A stretch of 22,762 nt of DNA from an uncultured Fibrobacter sp. (GCF_937877005.1 NZ_CALEFV010000121.1:1-22762), one strand, 5' to 3'. Positions 1-7,488 are shown, counted from the stretch's first letter. Translations and numbers: made by a program. Notes: a model not told the origin generated them from the letters alone.

Positions 1-480
1 ATAAGCCTTAGCGAGAAGCACAGCCTCACTGATAGCTACATTTACAGGCACCTTGTCATCATAAAGAGCTTCATAGATAGCGATACGCAGAATAGCAAGG
101 TTAAGCTTAGGTATTCTTTCGACGCTTCTCTTTTCACTGTACTTTGAGATGATTTCGTCGATTTCGTCGTCTTCGTAGACGGGGGCAAATACATGGACCT
201 CCTTGCCCATCTCTTCTTTGGCAAGTCTTGCTTCGTTGAGGGAGCTTGCTGTTGCACCTGCAAGGTACTGGCCAATTAGCGGAAAGGAGCGCCAGAAGCT
301 GTAGCCCTTCAAAGCGCAAATTATTTTTACATTCCCGCGCTTCTGAATGTCGTCGAGAATCTCCATATTGCGGCGAAGCCTAGCTTCGTCCAGTACAAAA
401 CAGGGGGAAGGAACTTGAGAATAATCGAGCATGTGCCAAAGATAGCCTTTTTTCGCCTTTTTTCCCATATTTTTTTTCAT
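1..480 (-). CDS. NspC N-terminus joined in frame to NusB C-terminus (partial, chimeric)
   Basis: Read on the minus strand from ATG at 478-480, the frame is open to the window edge (160 codons). Codons 17-115 match the start of carboxynorspermidine/carboxyspermidine decarboxylase, a PLP enzyme of polyamine synthesis: PSPCFVLDEARLRRN, then ICALKGYSFW with the presumed PLP lysine, then GATASSLNEARLAKEEMGKEVHV. After DDEIDEIISKYS, where NspC would normally continue with an HIVFNS-like stretch, the protein becomes ERIPKLNLAILRIAIYEALY and VPVNVAISEAVLLAKAY. That is the C-terminal helical part of the antitermination factor NusB. The NspC catalytic C-terminus and the NusB RNA-binding N-terminus are both missing. 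The likelier start is ATG at 430-432 (MLDYSQVPSPC), because the first 16 residues are lysine-rich and not typical of the family. The junction lies near 121-138. It could be a real deletion fusion or a misassembly; I favour misassembly. Confidence 0.75.
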   Translation of the reverse strand, partial: MKKNMGKKAKKGYLWHMLDYSQVPSPCFVLDEARLRRNMEILDDIQKRGNVKIICALKGYSFWRSFPLIGQYLAGATASSLNEARLAKEEMGKEVHVFAPVYEDDEIDEIISKYSEKRSVERIPKLNLAILRIAIYEALYDDKVPVNVAISEAVLLAKAY

Positions 481-501
481 GCTTTAACTACATTTTAACT
501 G

Positions 502-1377
502 ATGAGTGATTCCATGTACAAGCATATTCTTATTTCTTTGTTTTCTCTGGCTTTCGTAGGAATGCCTTTGGCTCAGACGGCTCCGTCTACAACTTCAGCT
601 GCAGCTACGGTTGCGGTGCAATCTTCGACCAGTGCGTCTGCTCCGGCCTCTAAAGCGGCTCCTGCTGCCCCGGCTCAGCAGGCTAACTTGGCTAAGGTTG
701 AGTCTCAGGTGGTTGCAGCTCCTCGCGGCGCAACGGCCACCTTGGATGAAATGATCCAGGCGAAGCTCGATTCCATGAACAATGTCGCTCCGACTCTCGG
801 AGCCCGCAATATCGATAGCGTTGCGAAGGTTCAGGCGGACAGCGTGCGCAAGATGATTAATGAAGGCAAGTACGTGAAGCGTGCTCGTTATGACAAAAGC
901 AATTTTGATCATTGGAATATTGATACCGTCCTCCAGAAGAAAATGAAGGACCAGATGATTGGCGTTTGGCGTACTCCGATTATTGCCCATGGTCATGCAT
1001 TCCGCGATGCGGAACTTCGCTTTGGCGTGAATGATACCCTGGTGGGCATTACCCGTACTTATTCCGATTCCGGCCGTTATCAGATGACTGGCGAATACAC
1101 CTTCAAGGCTCGTTACCGCTTCGACAGTGAGCAGACTCTTGTGAGCCGCGAAGTGTTTAAGGACGGTCAGGTGGTCCGTTGGGACTACATTACGTTTGAT
1201 ATCATCAAGGATTCCCTGCTATACAATTTGAACAAGCTGGAATTCCGTGACTTGAATGATAACTGGCTCAATGCCCTGCAGGGCTTTGACAATATCCCGG
1301 CTGAGCTTTACTTGCGCGATCCCAAGGGAACCGCCGAGCTAAAGAAGGAAGCTGAAAAGAACAAGAAGAAAAAGTAA
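502..1377 (+). CDS. Secreted protein of unknown function
   Basis: The protein has 291 residues and I recognise no family. It begins with a signal peptide (YKHILISLFSLAFVGMPLA) and a likely signal peptidase I site near PLA-QT. There is no lipobox cysteine. Residues of roughly 26-75 form a low-complexity Ala/Ser/Thr/Pro linker, and the rest is a charged, probably folded domain. From about residue 150 (MIGVWRTPII) onward, alternating short strands such as ELRFGVNDTLVGITRTYS and YTFKARYRFDSEQTLVSREV suggest a lipocalin-like beta sheet; this is a guess from pattern only. It ends in a lysine-rich tail (KKEAEKNKKKK). ATG at 514 is an alternative start that removes four residues ahead of the signal peptide; neither start has a clear Shine-Dalgarno. 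The stop lies 12 bases before the FecCD permease, so the genes are probably co-transcribed and the protein may be an envelope partner of that transporter. It does not resemble a periplasmic binding protein. Confidence 0.75.
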   Translation: MSDSMYKHILISLFSLAFVGMPLAQTAPSTTSAAATVAVQSSTSASAPASKAAPAAPAQQANLAKVESQVVAAPRGATATLDEMIQAKLDSMNNVAPTLGARNIDSVAKVQADSVRKMINEGKYVKRARYDKSNFDHWNIDTVLQKKMKDQMIGVWRTPIIAHGHAFRDAELRFGVNDTLVGITRTYSDSGRYQMTGEYTFKARYRFDSEQTLVSREVFKDGQVVRWDYITFDIIKDSLLYNLNKLEFRDLNDNWLNALQGFDNIPAELYLRDPKGTAELKKEAEKNKKKK

Positions 1378-1389
1378 GGCTTATCCTTA

Positions 1390-2376
1390 ATGGAGCCGAT
1401 AGGGGAACCTTCCAACCTGAGAATCCCGTTGGGGTTTGCGCTGCTGCTCTTGTTGGCGGCTCTCTTTTCATTTTTGAATCTCTTTGCGGGTACCGCGGAC
1501 ATCTCTTGGACGGATGTCTTTACGGCCCGTAATGAAGGAGTTTCTACGGTGTCACGAATTTTTTGGGACATCCGTGTGCCACGACTGGTAGCGGCGGTCC
1601 TTTCTGGAGTAGCGCTTTCACTGTCCGGTCTTTCGTTGCAGACTTTGTTTCGCAACCCGCTGGCGGGACCTTTTGTTTTGGGCATCAGTAGCGGGGCAAG
1701 CTTCGGTGTCGCCCTCTCGCTTTTGGCCGGTTTTAGTTTCGGACATTTTGGAGTTCTTTCATCTGCAGCTGTAGGCGCCTTTGCTGTTTCCGTTTTGATT
1801 ATGCTCGTTGCCCGGCAATTTGAAAATCCTACAATACTGCTAATTGTCGGGTTATTGACGGGGTACTTCGTGGATGCTTTGGTTAGCATGCTGATTGTGA
1901 ATAGTGCCGCGGAATCCCTTCGTGTATATGTATCTTGGGGAATGGGAAGCTTTGCTCGATTGACTTATGACTGCATCTGGATCTATGCATTGGCGGTATT
2001 CGTGGGAATGGGAATGCTGGCGCTTTGCATACGCTATTTGAATGCCGCTCGGCTTGGAGATGAATTTGCCAAGGGGCTGGGGGTTGATGTTCGCCGAGGC
2101 CGTATGCTCGTGTTACTTGCATCGACTATTCTTGCTGCGTCGTCGACCGCCTTTTGTGGTCCGGTTGCGTTTGTTGGTATTGCTGTTCCTCATTTGGCAT
2201 TTATGTTGTTCAAAACAAGCGATCACCGGATCCTGTTTCCTGGGGCAGCCTTGTGCGGCATCGTGCTCTGTCTTGCTTCGGGTTTATTTACGACGATACC
2301 TTTGAATGCGGTACTTAGCCTGGTGGGAGTTCCTGTAGTGATTTGGGTCGTGTTCCGGAGCCGGGGGAGTGCATGA
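1390..2376 (+). CDS. FecCD/BtuC-family ABC transporter permease
   Basis: This 328-residue inner-membrane permease belongs to the FecCD family, which imports iron-siderophores, heme or cobalamin; length is normal for the family. It is strongly hydrophobic with about ten predicted membrane segments. Family motifs are clear: VPRLVAAVLSGVALSLSG (about 63-80), LFRNPLAGPFVLGISSGASFG (about 86-106), and near the C-terminus GPVAFVGIAVPHLAFM and IPLNAVLSLVGVPVVIWVV. It starts 12 bases after the secreted protein and its stop overlaps the start of the ATPase gene (ATGA at 2373-2376), so permease and ATPase are translationally coupled. No substrate-binding protein or TonB receptor lies in the window, so the substrate cannot be named from context. 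Confidence 0.93.
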   Translation: MEPIGEPSNLRIPLGFALLLLLAALFSFLNLFAGTADISWTDVFTARNEGVSTVSRIFWDIRVPRLVAAVLSGVALSLSGLSLQTLFRNPLAGPFVLGISSGASFGVALSLLAGFSFGHFGVLSSAAVGAFAVSVLIMLVARQFENPTILLIVGLLTGYFVDALVSMLIVNSAAESLRVYVSWGMGSFARLTYDCIWIYALAVFVGMGMLALCIRYLNAARLGDEFAKGLGVDVRRGRMLVLLASTILAASSTAFCGPVAFVGIAVPHLAFMLFKTSDHRILFPGAALCGIVLCLASGLFTTIPLNAVLSLVGVPVVIWVVFRSRGSA

Positions 2377-3095
2377 TGATCCTGCTTGACTGCAAGAACC
2401 TCTCGTGGGGCTATGCCGGACAGAGCCCGCTCGTGTCTGCATTTGATTTTAAGCTGCACGAAGGCGAGGTGGTCGCTCTCCTTGGAGCGAATGGTTGCGG
2501 TAAGAGCACCTTCCTTAAAACTTTAATTGGACAACTGCCTCCGGTGTCGGGAAATGTTTTGCTGCTTGGTCGTGCGCAATGGGACGCTCGATCCCGTGCG
2601 CAGGTGATTGCTCTTGTGCGGATGGGTGCTGCGGCGCCTGCGCGAATGAAGGTGAGGGAGTTTGTCGGTTTAGGAAGAATGCCTTATACAGGATTGTTCG
2701 ATGTGCGCTCATCGGCGGATATGAAAAAGGTGGACGAAGCGTTGGCGCTTTTGTCGCTTGAAAATTTTGCGAATCGCTGGATGACAGAACTCAGCGATGG
2801 TGAGCGGAGCCGGGTCTACTTGGCGGAATCCTTAGCGCAGCAGGTCAAGGTGCTGTTGCTTGATGAACCGAACGCTTTCCTGGATATTCCGCACAGCCGA
2901 AAACTGTTCTCGACTCTGCGCAATCTTGCGCACGAAAAAAAGATGGGAATTGTGGTTTCGACGCACTCCGTGGAATATGCCGAAAAATATTGCGATAGAA
3001 TCATTTCTGTTTCTAACGGCGTGGCACGGGTTGAGAATGCGGCTGATGCTCGAAGTAAAGGACTTCTGGATTGGACGGAGTCCGATCCGTTTTAG
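2373..3095 (+). CDS. FecE/BtuD-type ABC transporter ATPase
   Basis: This ATPase (240 residues) powers the preceding FecCD permease. The start is the ATG at 2373, which overlaps the permease stop and follows a GGGGGAG ribosome-binding site at 2363-2369; a longer frame from 2343 is possible but unsupported. Visible motifs are Walker A GANGCGKS (38-45), signature LSDGERSRV (140-148, variant of LSGGQ), Walker B VLLLDEP (160-166) and the switch histidine in STHSVEYAE (H198). The Q-loop region reads ALVRMGAAAPARMKVREFV, so the usual glutamine is not evident; I recall relatives in the FCB group that also diverge here and carry LSDGE. The gene overlaps the convergent sigma-54 activator stop by a few bases, with no terminator between them. 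Confidence 0.92.
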   Translation: MMILLDCKNLSWGYAGQSPLVSAFDFKLHEGEVVALLGANGCGKSTFLKTLIGQLPPVSGNVLLLGRAQWDARSRAQVIALVRMGAAAPARMKVREFVGLGRMPYTGLFDVRSSADMKKVDEALALLSLENFANRWMTELSDGERSRVYLAESLAQQVKVLLLDEPNAFLDIPHSRKLFSTLRNLAHEKKMGIVVSTHSVEYAEKYCDRIISVSNGVARVENAADARSKGLLDWTESDPF

Positions 3096-4396
3096 AACTT
3101 GATTTCTTTTATATTGACGCCCAGGTGGGCGAGCCTGTTGTATAGGGCGGTTCGGAGCATTCCTATATTCACTGCTGCATCACGAACGGATCCGTTTGCT
3201 TCGCGGACTTTTTTGATTAAGAAATCTTTTTCCTGTTCCAGCTGCATTTTGCGGAAGGACTCATAATCAATAGGTTCGATTTCCGAAATGTTCATGTTGT
3301 CTATCTGAATGTCTTCGGCTCGCAGGATTCCTGGATTCGTAAAGCAGAGCGTGCGCTGGATGACATTCTCGAGCTCGCGGATGTTGCCTGGCCAATTATG
3401 AGCCTGCAGCTTTTGAAGGGCCGATTCCGAGAGAGAGTAATTTTCGCCTGCACCCTTGTAAGTTTGGATGAAGTAATTGGCGAGATCCTCGATATCTTCC
3501 TTGCGGTTCCGAAGAGGGGAAATCTGCATTGGAATGACGTTCAGACGGTAGTAAAGATCTTCGCGGAAACGCTTTTCGTGAACTTCGCGAAGTAAGTCGC
3601 GGTTGGTCGCGGCGATGATCCGCACATCAATTCGCTTGGTCTTGTTTGCACCGAGAGGACGGATTTCCTTGTTCTGCAAAACGCGCAACAGCTTGACCTG
3701 GGCGTGTAAAGGCATATCTCCGATTTCATCGAGGAAGATAGCTCCGCCATCAGCCGCCTCAAAAAGGCCGATACGCTCGTTTTGTGCTCCGGTGAAAGCT
3801 CCTCGGGTGTGCCCGAAAAGTTCGCTTTCGAAGAGATTCTCGGGAATGGCGCTGCAGTTGACCGTGACGAATTTGTCGTAGATGCATGCGACTGCCTTGG
3901 CGATCAGTTCCTTGCCGACTCCCGTTTCCCCCTGGATGAGGACGGGGCCCGTATGTAAAATAGCGCGTTCTACGATTTTGCGAAGCTCCTGCATTGCGGA
4001 ACTTTTTCCGACCAGGTGGCTCATGCGTTCGCTAAAGACTTTCCTTGCGTTATGGATTTCCTTTAGCTTCGCTATTTGCGTCATTAGGTGGAGCTTTAGG
4101 GATTCCACCGAAAGGATGCTGTCGTAAAGCTTATTAGATATTTCGCTAAACTGTTCGGGAGATTCGGCATAAACTAGAATCAACGTATCTGGTGCAGTTT
4201 CGCGAAAACGGGTTAGAGCCTGCAAATTGTTTGTAGGAAAAGAGTCCAGTTCCCAGATAATAAGTGGAACCTGTGGAATAAAATCCGACGGGGGAACATC
4301 GCGGAAAATGTCTACCGGGTAATCTACCGACGAAAGAACGTCCTGTATAAACGAGGACGTTGCATTGTCTTTCGCAAATAGATTGATAGTGGACAT
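3092..4396 (-). CDS. NtrC-family sigma-54 activator with degenerate receiver domain
   Basis: This 434-residue enhancer-binding protein drives open-complex formation by sigma-54 RNA polymerase. Residues of about 1-110 look like a receiver domain without phosphorylation chemistry: the acidic pair after strand 1 is replaced (NLFAKDNAT), the phospho-acceptor region reads LIIWELDSFP with Glu49 where Asp is expected, and no conserved Lys follows strand 5 (DSILSVESLK). The AAA+ domain is complete: Walker A GETGVGKE (156-163), the sigma-54 contact loop GAFTGA (199-204), Walker B GGAIFLDEIGD (217-227), arginine-finger region RFREDLYYRL, and WPGNIRELENVI. A Fis-type helix-turn-helix occupies about 400-424. 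It lies 61 bases downstream of proC on the same strand, and a heptanucleotide repeat sits directly before its ATG. No cognate histidine kinase is present. Target genes cannot be inferred; I saw no convincing -24/-12 promoter in the intergenic spaces. Confidence 0.9.
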   Translation of the reverse strand: MSTINLFAKDNATSSFIQDVLSSVDYPVDIFRDVPPSDFIPQVPLIIWELDSFPTNNLQALTRFRETAPDTLILVYAESPEQFSEISNKLYDSILSVESLKLHLMTQIAKLKEIHNARKVFSERMSHLVGKSSAMQELRKIVERAILHTGPVLIQGETGVGKELIAKAVACIYDKFVTVNCSAIPENLFESELFGHTRGAFTGAQNERIGLFEAADGGAIFLDEIGDMPLHAQVKLLRVLQNKEIRPLGANKTKRIDVRIIAATNRDLLREVHEKRFREDLYYRLNVIPMQISPLRNRKEDIEDLANYFIQTYKGAGENYSLSESALQKLQAHNWPGNIRELENVIQRTLCFTNPGILRAEDIQIDNMNISEIEPIDYESFRKMQLEQEKDFLIKKVREANGSVRDAAVNIGMLRTALYNRLAHLGVNIKEIKF

Positions 4397-4400
4397 CTAG

Positions 4401-4428
4401 TGATTAGTGGTTAGGGGCTGGTGATTAG
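4401..4428 (-). repeat. Phased heptanucleotide repeat before the sigma-54 activator start
   Basis: Read on the minus strand, four 7-base units follow one another: CTAATCA, CCAGCCC, CTAACCA, CTAATCA. Four further bases (CTAG) lead to the ATG at 4396. A second copy with the same phase and the same distance to its start codon is at 21454-21481. Function is unknown. Confidence 0.6.
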
Positions 4429-4457
4429 GCTAAAACCTGTTTACTAGCCCCAGTTTA

Positions 4458-5264
4458 CTATTTTCCCAGTTCCTTGCTGCGGTCGGTACCCGCCACGACG
4501 GCCTTGATAAGCGTGCTGCGGAAGGCGCCTTCTTCGAGGGCGTTGATGCCTGCGATGGTAGTGCCTGCCGGAGAGCAGACCATGGCGCAAAGGTCAGAGG
4601 GACTCTTGCCGGACTGCTTCACGAGTTCAACGCTGCCTTCGATGGTGCCTAGCGCGAGCTTGAGTGCAACATCGCGGGTGAGACCCGCTTTGACTCCGCC
4701 GCGAGTGAGGCCTTCGATGAATTCGAACACGTAAGCGGGTGCGCTGCCCGAAAGACCGGTGACGGCATCCATCAGAGATTCTGCAACGCGGCAGGTCACG
4801 CCTATGTTGCCGAAAATCTTTTCGGCAATGGCGAGCGTTTCTTCAGTGACGCCGTCCGTGGCGAGGCCCACGGACCCCTTGCCAACAGTCAGCGGCAGGT
4901 TCGGCATCACGCGGAGAATCTGGTTCTTTTCGCCGAGGACTTCGATGAGGGCCTTGCGGGTCACGCCGGCCATAATGCTCACGAATGTCTTGGTAGACGT
5001 TTCGGCGGCAGCGGCGGCCTTCCATTCGGCGGAAACTAGCTTGAAAATCTGCGGTTTCACGCAAAGGAAGGTGACGTCGGCCTTGTTGATACCTTCGGCA
5101 AAGCTTGCCACGCGCACGCAGCCGAGTGCAGAAACTTCGGCTGCAGCCTTATCGGAGGGGTCGAAGAAGAAAATGGTAGAAGGATTGGTGCCGGCCTTCA
5201 AAAGTCCGCGGAGAATTGCTCCGCCCATGTTGCCGGTGCCTGCGAAAAAGATTTTTTCTGTCAT
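4458..5264 (-). CDS. proC: Pyrroline-5-carboxylate reductase
   Basis: ProC reduces 1-pyrroline-5-carboxylate to L-proline with NAD(P)H, the last step of proline synthesis, in the cytoplasm. The 268-residue length is typical. The N-terminal Rossmann motif FFAGTGNMGGAILRGLLKAG (5-24) is clear, followed by VTFLCVKPQ and the dimerisation/catalytic region LSGSAPAYVFEFIEGL and VCSPAGTTIAGINALEEGAFR near the C-terminus (many relatives have SPGGTT). The ATG is preceded by AAAGGA. It starts 13 bases after the rho stop, so rho and proC form an operon. Confidence 0.96.
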   Translation of the reverse strand: MTEKIFFAGTGNMGGAILRGLLKAGTNPSTIFFFDPSDKAAAEVSALGCVRVASFAEGINKADVTFLCVKPQIFKLVSAEWKAAAAAETSTKTFVSIMAGVTRKALIEVLGEKNQILRVMPNLPLTVGKGSVGLATDGVTEETLAIAEKIFGNIGVTCRVAESLMDAVTGLSGSAPAYVFEFIEGLTRGGVKAGLTRDVALKLALGTIEGSVELVKQSGKSPSDLCAMVCSPAGTTIAGINALEEGAFRSTLIKAVVAGTDRSKELGK

Positions 5265-5277
5265 GTTGTATCCTTTT

Positions 5278-7194
5278 TTAGCGGAGGCTGTCCTTGGCCT
5301 TCTTTAAAAGTTCAAGTAGTTCGGCGTTGGTCTTGCTCTGATGCATCAATTTGATGAGCTTGTCCATGATGCCGTTTTCTGTGTCGAGGGCTCCCTGACG
5401 GAATTTCCAGATGATGTCCTGTTCATAAAGAGATAGCAGGCGGTCTTCCTTACGGGTGCCGGATTTGAAAATGTCAATTGCTGGCCAGGTGCGTTTTTCG
5501 GCGAGTCGTCGGTCTAGCACCAGTTCCATGTTGCCTGTACCCTTGAATTCTTCAAAGATCACTTCGTCCATGCGGCTTCCTGTTTCAATCAATGCGGTGC
5601 CGATGATGGTCAGAGAACCATTTTTTTGAATTACTTCGCGCACGGGTTCTCCGGTAATCGTTTGGACAACCTGTCCGAGCGAATCCCTCTGGAAATCTCC
5701 GAGCTTGTCGGCTATCTTACGGGCTGCCCCGAAGAACTTTTTCGGGAACTGCATGGCGTTTGCGTCCACGCCACCCGAAAGGATCTTGCCGGAATGAGGA
5801 ATGACGACATTGTTTGCACGGGCGAAGCGGGTGATGGAATCGAGAAGGACCACGACATCCTTCTGCTGCTCTACGAGTCGCTTGGCCTTTTCGAGAACCA
5901 TAGTCGCAACGCGGGCGTGATGATCAGGTGGCTCATCAAAGGTCGATGCGACGACTTCAGCGCGTAGGTTCGGATTGGTTTCGACGAGCTTGCCGATAAT
6001 CTCGCGCATTTCTGTCACTTCTTCAGGACGTTCGTCGATCAGGAGCACGATGATGATGATTTCAGGATGGTTCGCAGCGATGGCACGGGTCATGTTCTGC
6101 AAAAGAATTGTCTTACCGGTGCGTGGAGGTGCGAGAATAATGCTTCGCTGCCCTTTACCAATGGGTGAGAACAGATCCATGACGCGTGTGCTCAATTCTT
6201 CAGGATTCCATTCGAGCTTGATTTTTTCATTCGGATGAATCGGGGTCAGGTATTCGAAGGCAACACGGCGCTTGATCTTTTCGGGATCTTCAAAATTTAC
6301 TTTGTCTACACGGCGCAGGGCGTAGTATTTGTCTTGCTGGTCGCGAGGAGGACGGGCTAGGCCGGCAACAGTGTCTCCGACCTTAAGACCAAGGCGACGG
6401 ATAAGATTTTGACTTACATAGACGTCGTCCGGACCTTGCTGGTAGTTGAATTCTGTATTGCGGAGGAATCCGTGTCCCTGCGGGGTTACTTCCAGAAGGC
6501 CTTCGGCATAGACGATGTTATTTTCATTCTCGAGGCTCTGTAGCAGCAGACCGAGCGACTGCTTGCGATAACGGCGGTAGTCGAGATTCTCTTTCTGGGA
6601 GGCGAGTTCCTGCAAGTCACTCATCGTCATCTTGCGGTATTTGCTCCAGCATTCGCGAGCCTTGTTCCATGCTTCAGAATCTGGTTCGGGGAGTGGGGTC
6701 GTGTCCTCCTCTTCGGGCTGGAAATTCCGGTTTTGACGATTGTTCTTGTCGAAACGACGGTTCTTTCCGAACTTGTTGAATCGGTTGTTCTGTTGATTTT
6801 TGAAATTCTGCTGGTTGTCGCCTTGAATGTCGTTTTGTGGATCGACAATGTTTTCTGCATTCTTTTCATCGGGAAGGGAGTCGGTGTTCTCGGACGAAAC
6901 TGGATTCTCCTTCTCGATACTAGACAAATCGGCTTTTTCGGTTGTTTGCGTATTTTCTGTTGCGGTGGTTTCTTCGTTGGCGACAGGCTTGCTTTGCTTT
7001 TTGCTCGGCTTAACCTCTTCGGACTCATCCTTGGTCTTTTTCGACTTGATGCGGCGCTTGGGCGTCTGTTCTTCCTTGGATTCTTTTTCCGCCTCGTCGA
7101 CAAAATCCGATTTCAGTTCGGAAGGCACTTCCATTCCGGTCGGTTCTTGATCTGCAAGGTGGGTGTTTTTTGAATTCTTCTTTGTGGGTGCCAC
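5278..7194 (-). CDS. rho: Transcription termination factor Rho with long disordered N-terminal extension
   Basis: Rho is the hexameric RNA-dependent ATPase that terminates transcription. The frame starts at GTG 7192-7194 (MAPTKKNSKNTHL) behind AGGAAA and encodes 638 residues, against roughly 420 for E. coli Rho. Residues 1 to about 175 are an added low-complexity segment: Lys/Glu/Ser/Thr-rich at first, then an Asn/Gln/Arg/Phe-rich stretch (127-158, for example NNRFNKFGKNRRF). The conserved core follows: Rho_N-like MTMSDLQELASQ (189-200), the RNA-binding cold-shock-like domain with VTPQGHGFLR and DDVYVSQNLIRRLGL, then the ATPase with Walker A APPRTGKT (Lys361), LLIDERPEEVTEM, the Walker B/Q-loop region VVLLDSITRFARANN and the secondary-channel region GGVDANAMQFPKKFFGAAR. 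All core motifs look intact. The gene has a leader of about 150 bases with a predicted hairpin. Confidence 0.97.
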   Translation of the reverse strand: MAPTKKNSKNTHLADQEPTGMEVPSELKSDFVDEAEKESKEEQTPKRRIKSKKTKDESEEVKPSKKQSKPVANEETTATENTQTTEKADLSSIEKENPVSSENTDSLPDEKNAENIVDPQNDIQGDNQQNFKNQQNNRFNKFGKNRRFDKNNRQNRNFQPEEEDTTPLPEPDSEAWNKARECWSKYRKMTMSDLQELASQKENLDYRRYRKQSLGLLLQSLENENNIVYAEGLLEVTPQGHGFLRNTEFNYQQGPDDVYVSQNLIRRLGLKVGDTVAGLARPPRDQQDKYYALRRVDKVNFEDPEKIKRRVAFEYLTPIHPNEKIKLEWNPEELSTRVMDLFSPIGKGQRSIILAPPRTGKTILLQNMTRAIAANHPEIIIIVLLIDERPEEVTEMREIIGKLVETNPNLRAEVVASTFDEPPDHHARVATMVLEKAKRLVEQQKDVVVLLDSITRFARANNVVIPHSGKILSGGVDANAMQFPKKFFGAARKIADKLGDFQRDSLGQVVQTITGEPVREVIQKNGSLTIIGTALIETGSRMDEVIFEEFKGTGNMELVLDRRLAEKRTWPAIDIFKSGTRKEDRLLSLYEQDIIWKFRQGALDTENGIMDKLIKLMHQSKTNAELLELLKKAKDSLR

Positions 7195-7276
7195 GATAGT
7201 TTCCTGTATTGAGGGAATGAAATAAAGATTTTGGTTTATAAAATGTTGTTATTTAGGAAAAATTTGGCCTGACCAT

Positions 7277-7306
7277 GCTTTCAATTCGATTTGCCGATTG
7301 AAAAGC
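7277..7306 (-). promoter_or_regulatory. Hairpin in the rho 5' leader
   Basis: The arms GCTTTCAATTCG (7277-7288) and CGATTGAAAAGC (7295-7306) are complementary apart from one bulged base on each side, with the loop ATTTGC. It would form in the rho mRNA about 83 bases ahead of the GTG. It lacks a following U-run, so it does not look like a simple terminator. A regulatory role in rho autogenous control is inference only. Confidence 0.4.
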
Positions 7307-7354
7307 AATTTTATGGATGGGAAGGCTAAGCTGGACAATTCTATCCAGTGGTGT

Positions 7355-7362
7355 ATAAGATA
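7355..7362 (-). promoter_or_regulatory. Candidate rho promoter box
   Basis: The minus strand reads TATCTTAT, a partial match to the TAnnTTTG form seen before other genes here. It would give a rho leader of roughly 150 bases. No clear upstream element is visible, so this is tentative. Confidence 0.3.
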
Positions 7363-7476
7363 ATTAAAAAAAGGAATTTTGTCATTGAAACTGGCTTTTT
7401 TTTTGATTTTTTTTAATTGGGGCTCATCTTCGGCGGTTCTGTCAATTTTTAAACAAAAAAGAGCCTTCTGAATATT

Positions 7477-7484
7477 TATATTTG
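7477..7484 (+). promoter_or_regulatory. Promoter box of folK (TATATTTG)
   Basis: TATATTTG matches the Bacteroidota -7 consensus TAnnTTTG and is identical to the box before the tRNA gene. Only four bases (TGTC) separate it from the GTG start at 7489, which leaves no room for a ribosome-binding site and suggests a leaderless transcript. Confidence 0.5.
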
Positions 7485-7488
7485 TGTC

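Larger units (their letters stand above)
7195..7488. other. rho/folK divergent intergenic region
   Basis: This is an AT-rich spacer of 294 bases with no supportable gene. On the minus strand it holds a candidate rho promoter box (TATCTTAT, 7355-7362) and the rho leader with a hairpin at 7277-7306. A smaller stem, CTGGA/TCCAG, lies at 7331-7348. On the plus strand the folK promoter box is at 7477-7484. Two T-runs at about 7397-7420 are unassigned. Confidence 0.6.

Noticed and set aside
3020..3040. TGGCACG resembling the -24 element of a sigma-54 promoter
   Set aside because: It lies inside the ATPase gene and no GC element occurs at the required distance.
6733..7173. Hydrophobic plus-strand frame opposite the Rho N-terminus
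   Set aside because: Antisense of Lys/Glu/Asn codons gives Phe/Leu/Val-rich frames automatically; no ribosome-binding site or family match.
7267..7285. TTGGCC...TGC upstream of rho as a sigma-54 promoter
   Set aside because: The GG-to-GC spacing is 9 rather than 10 bases and it points away from rho, inside its leader.
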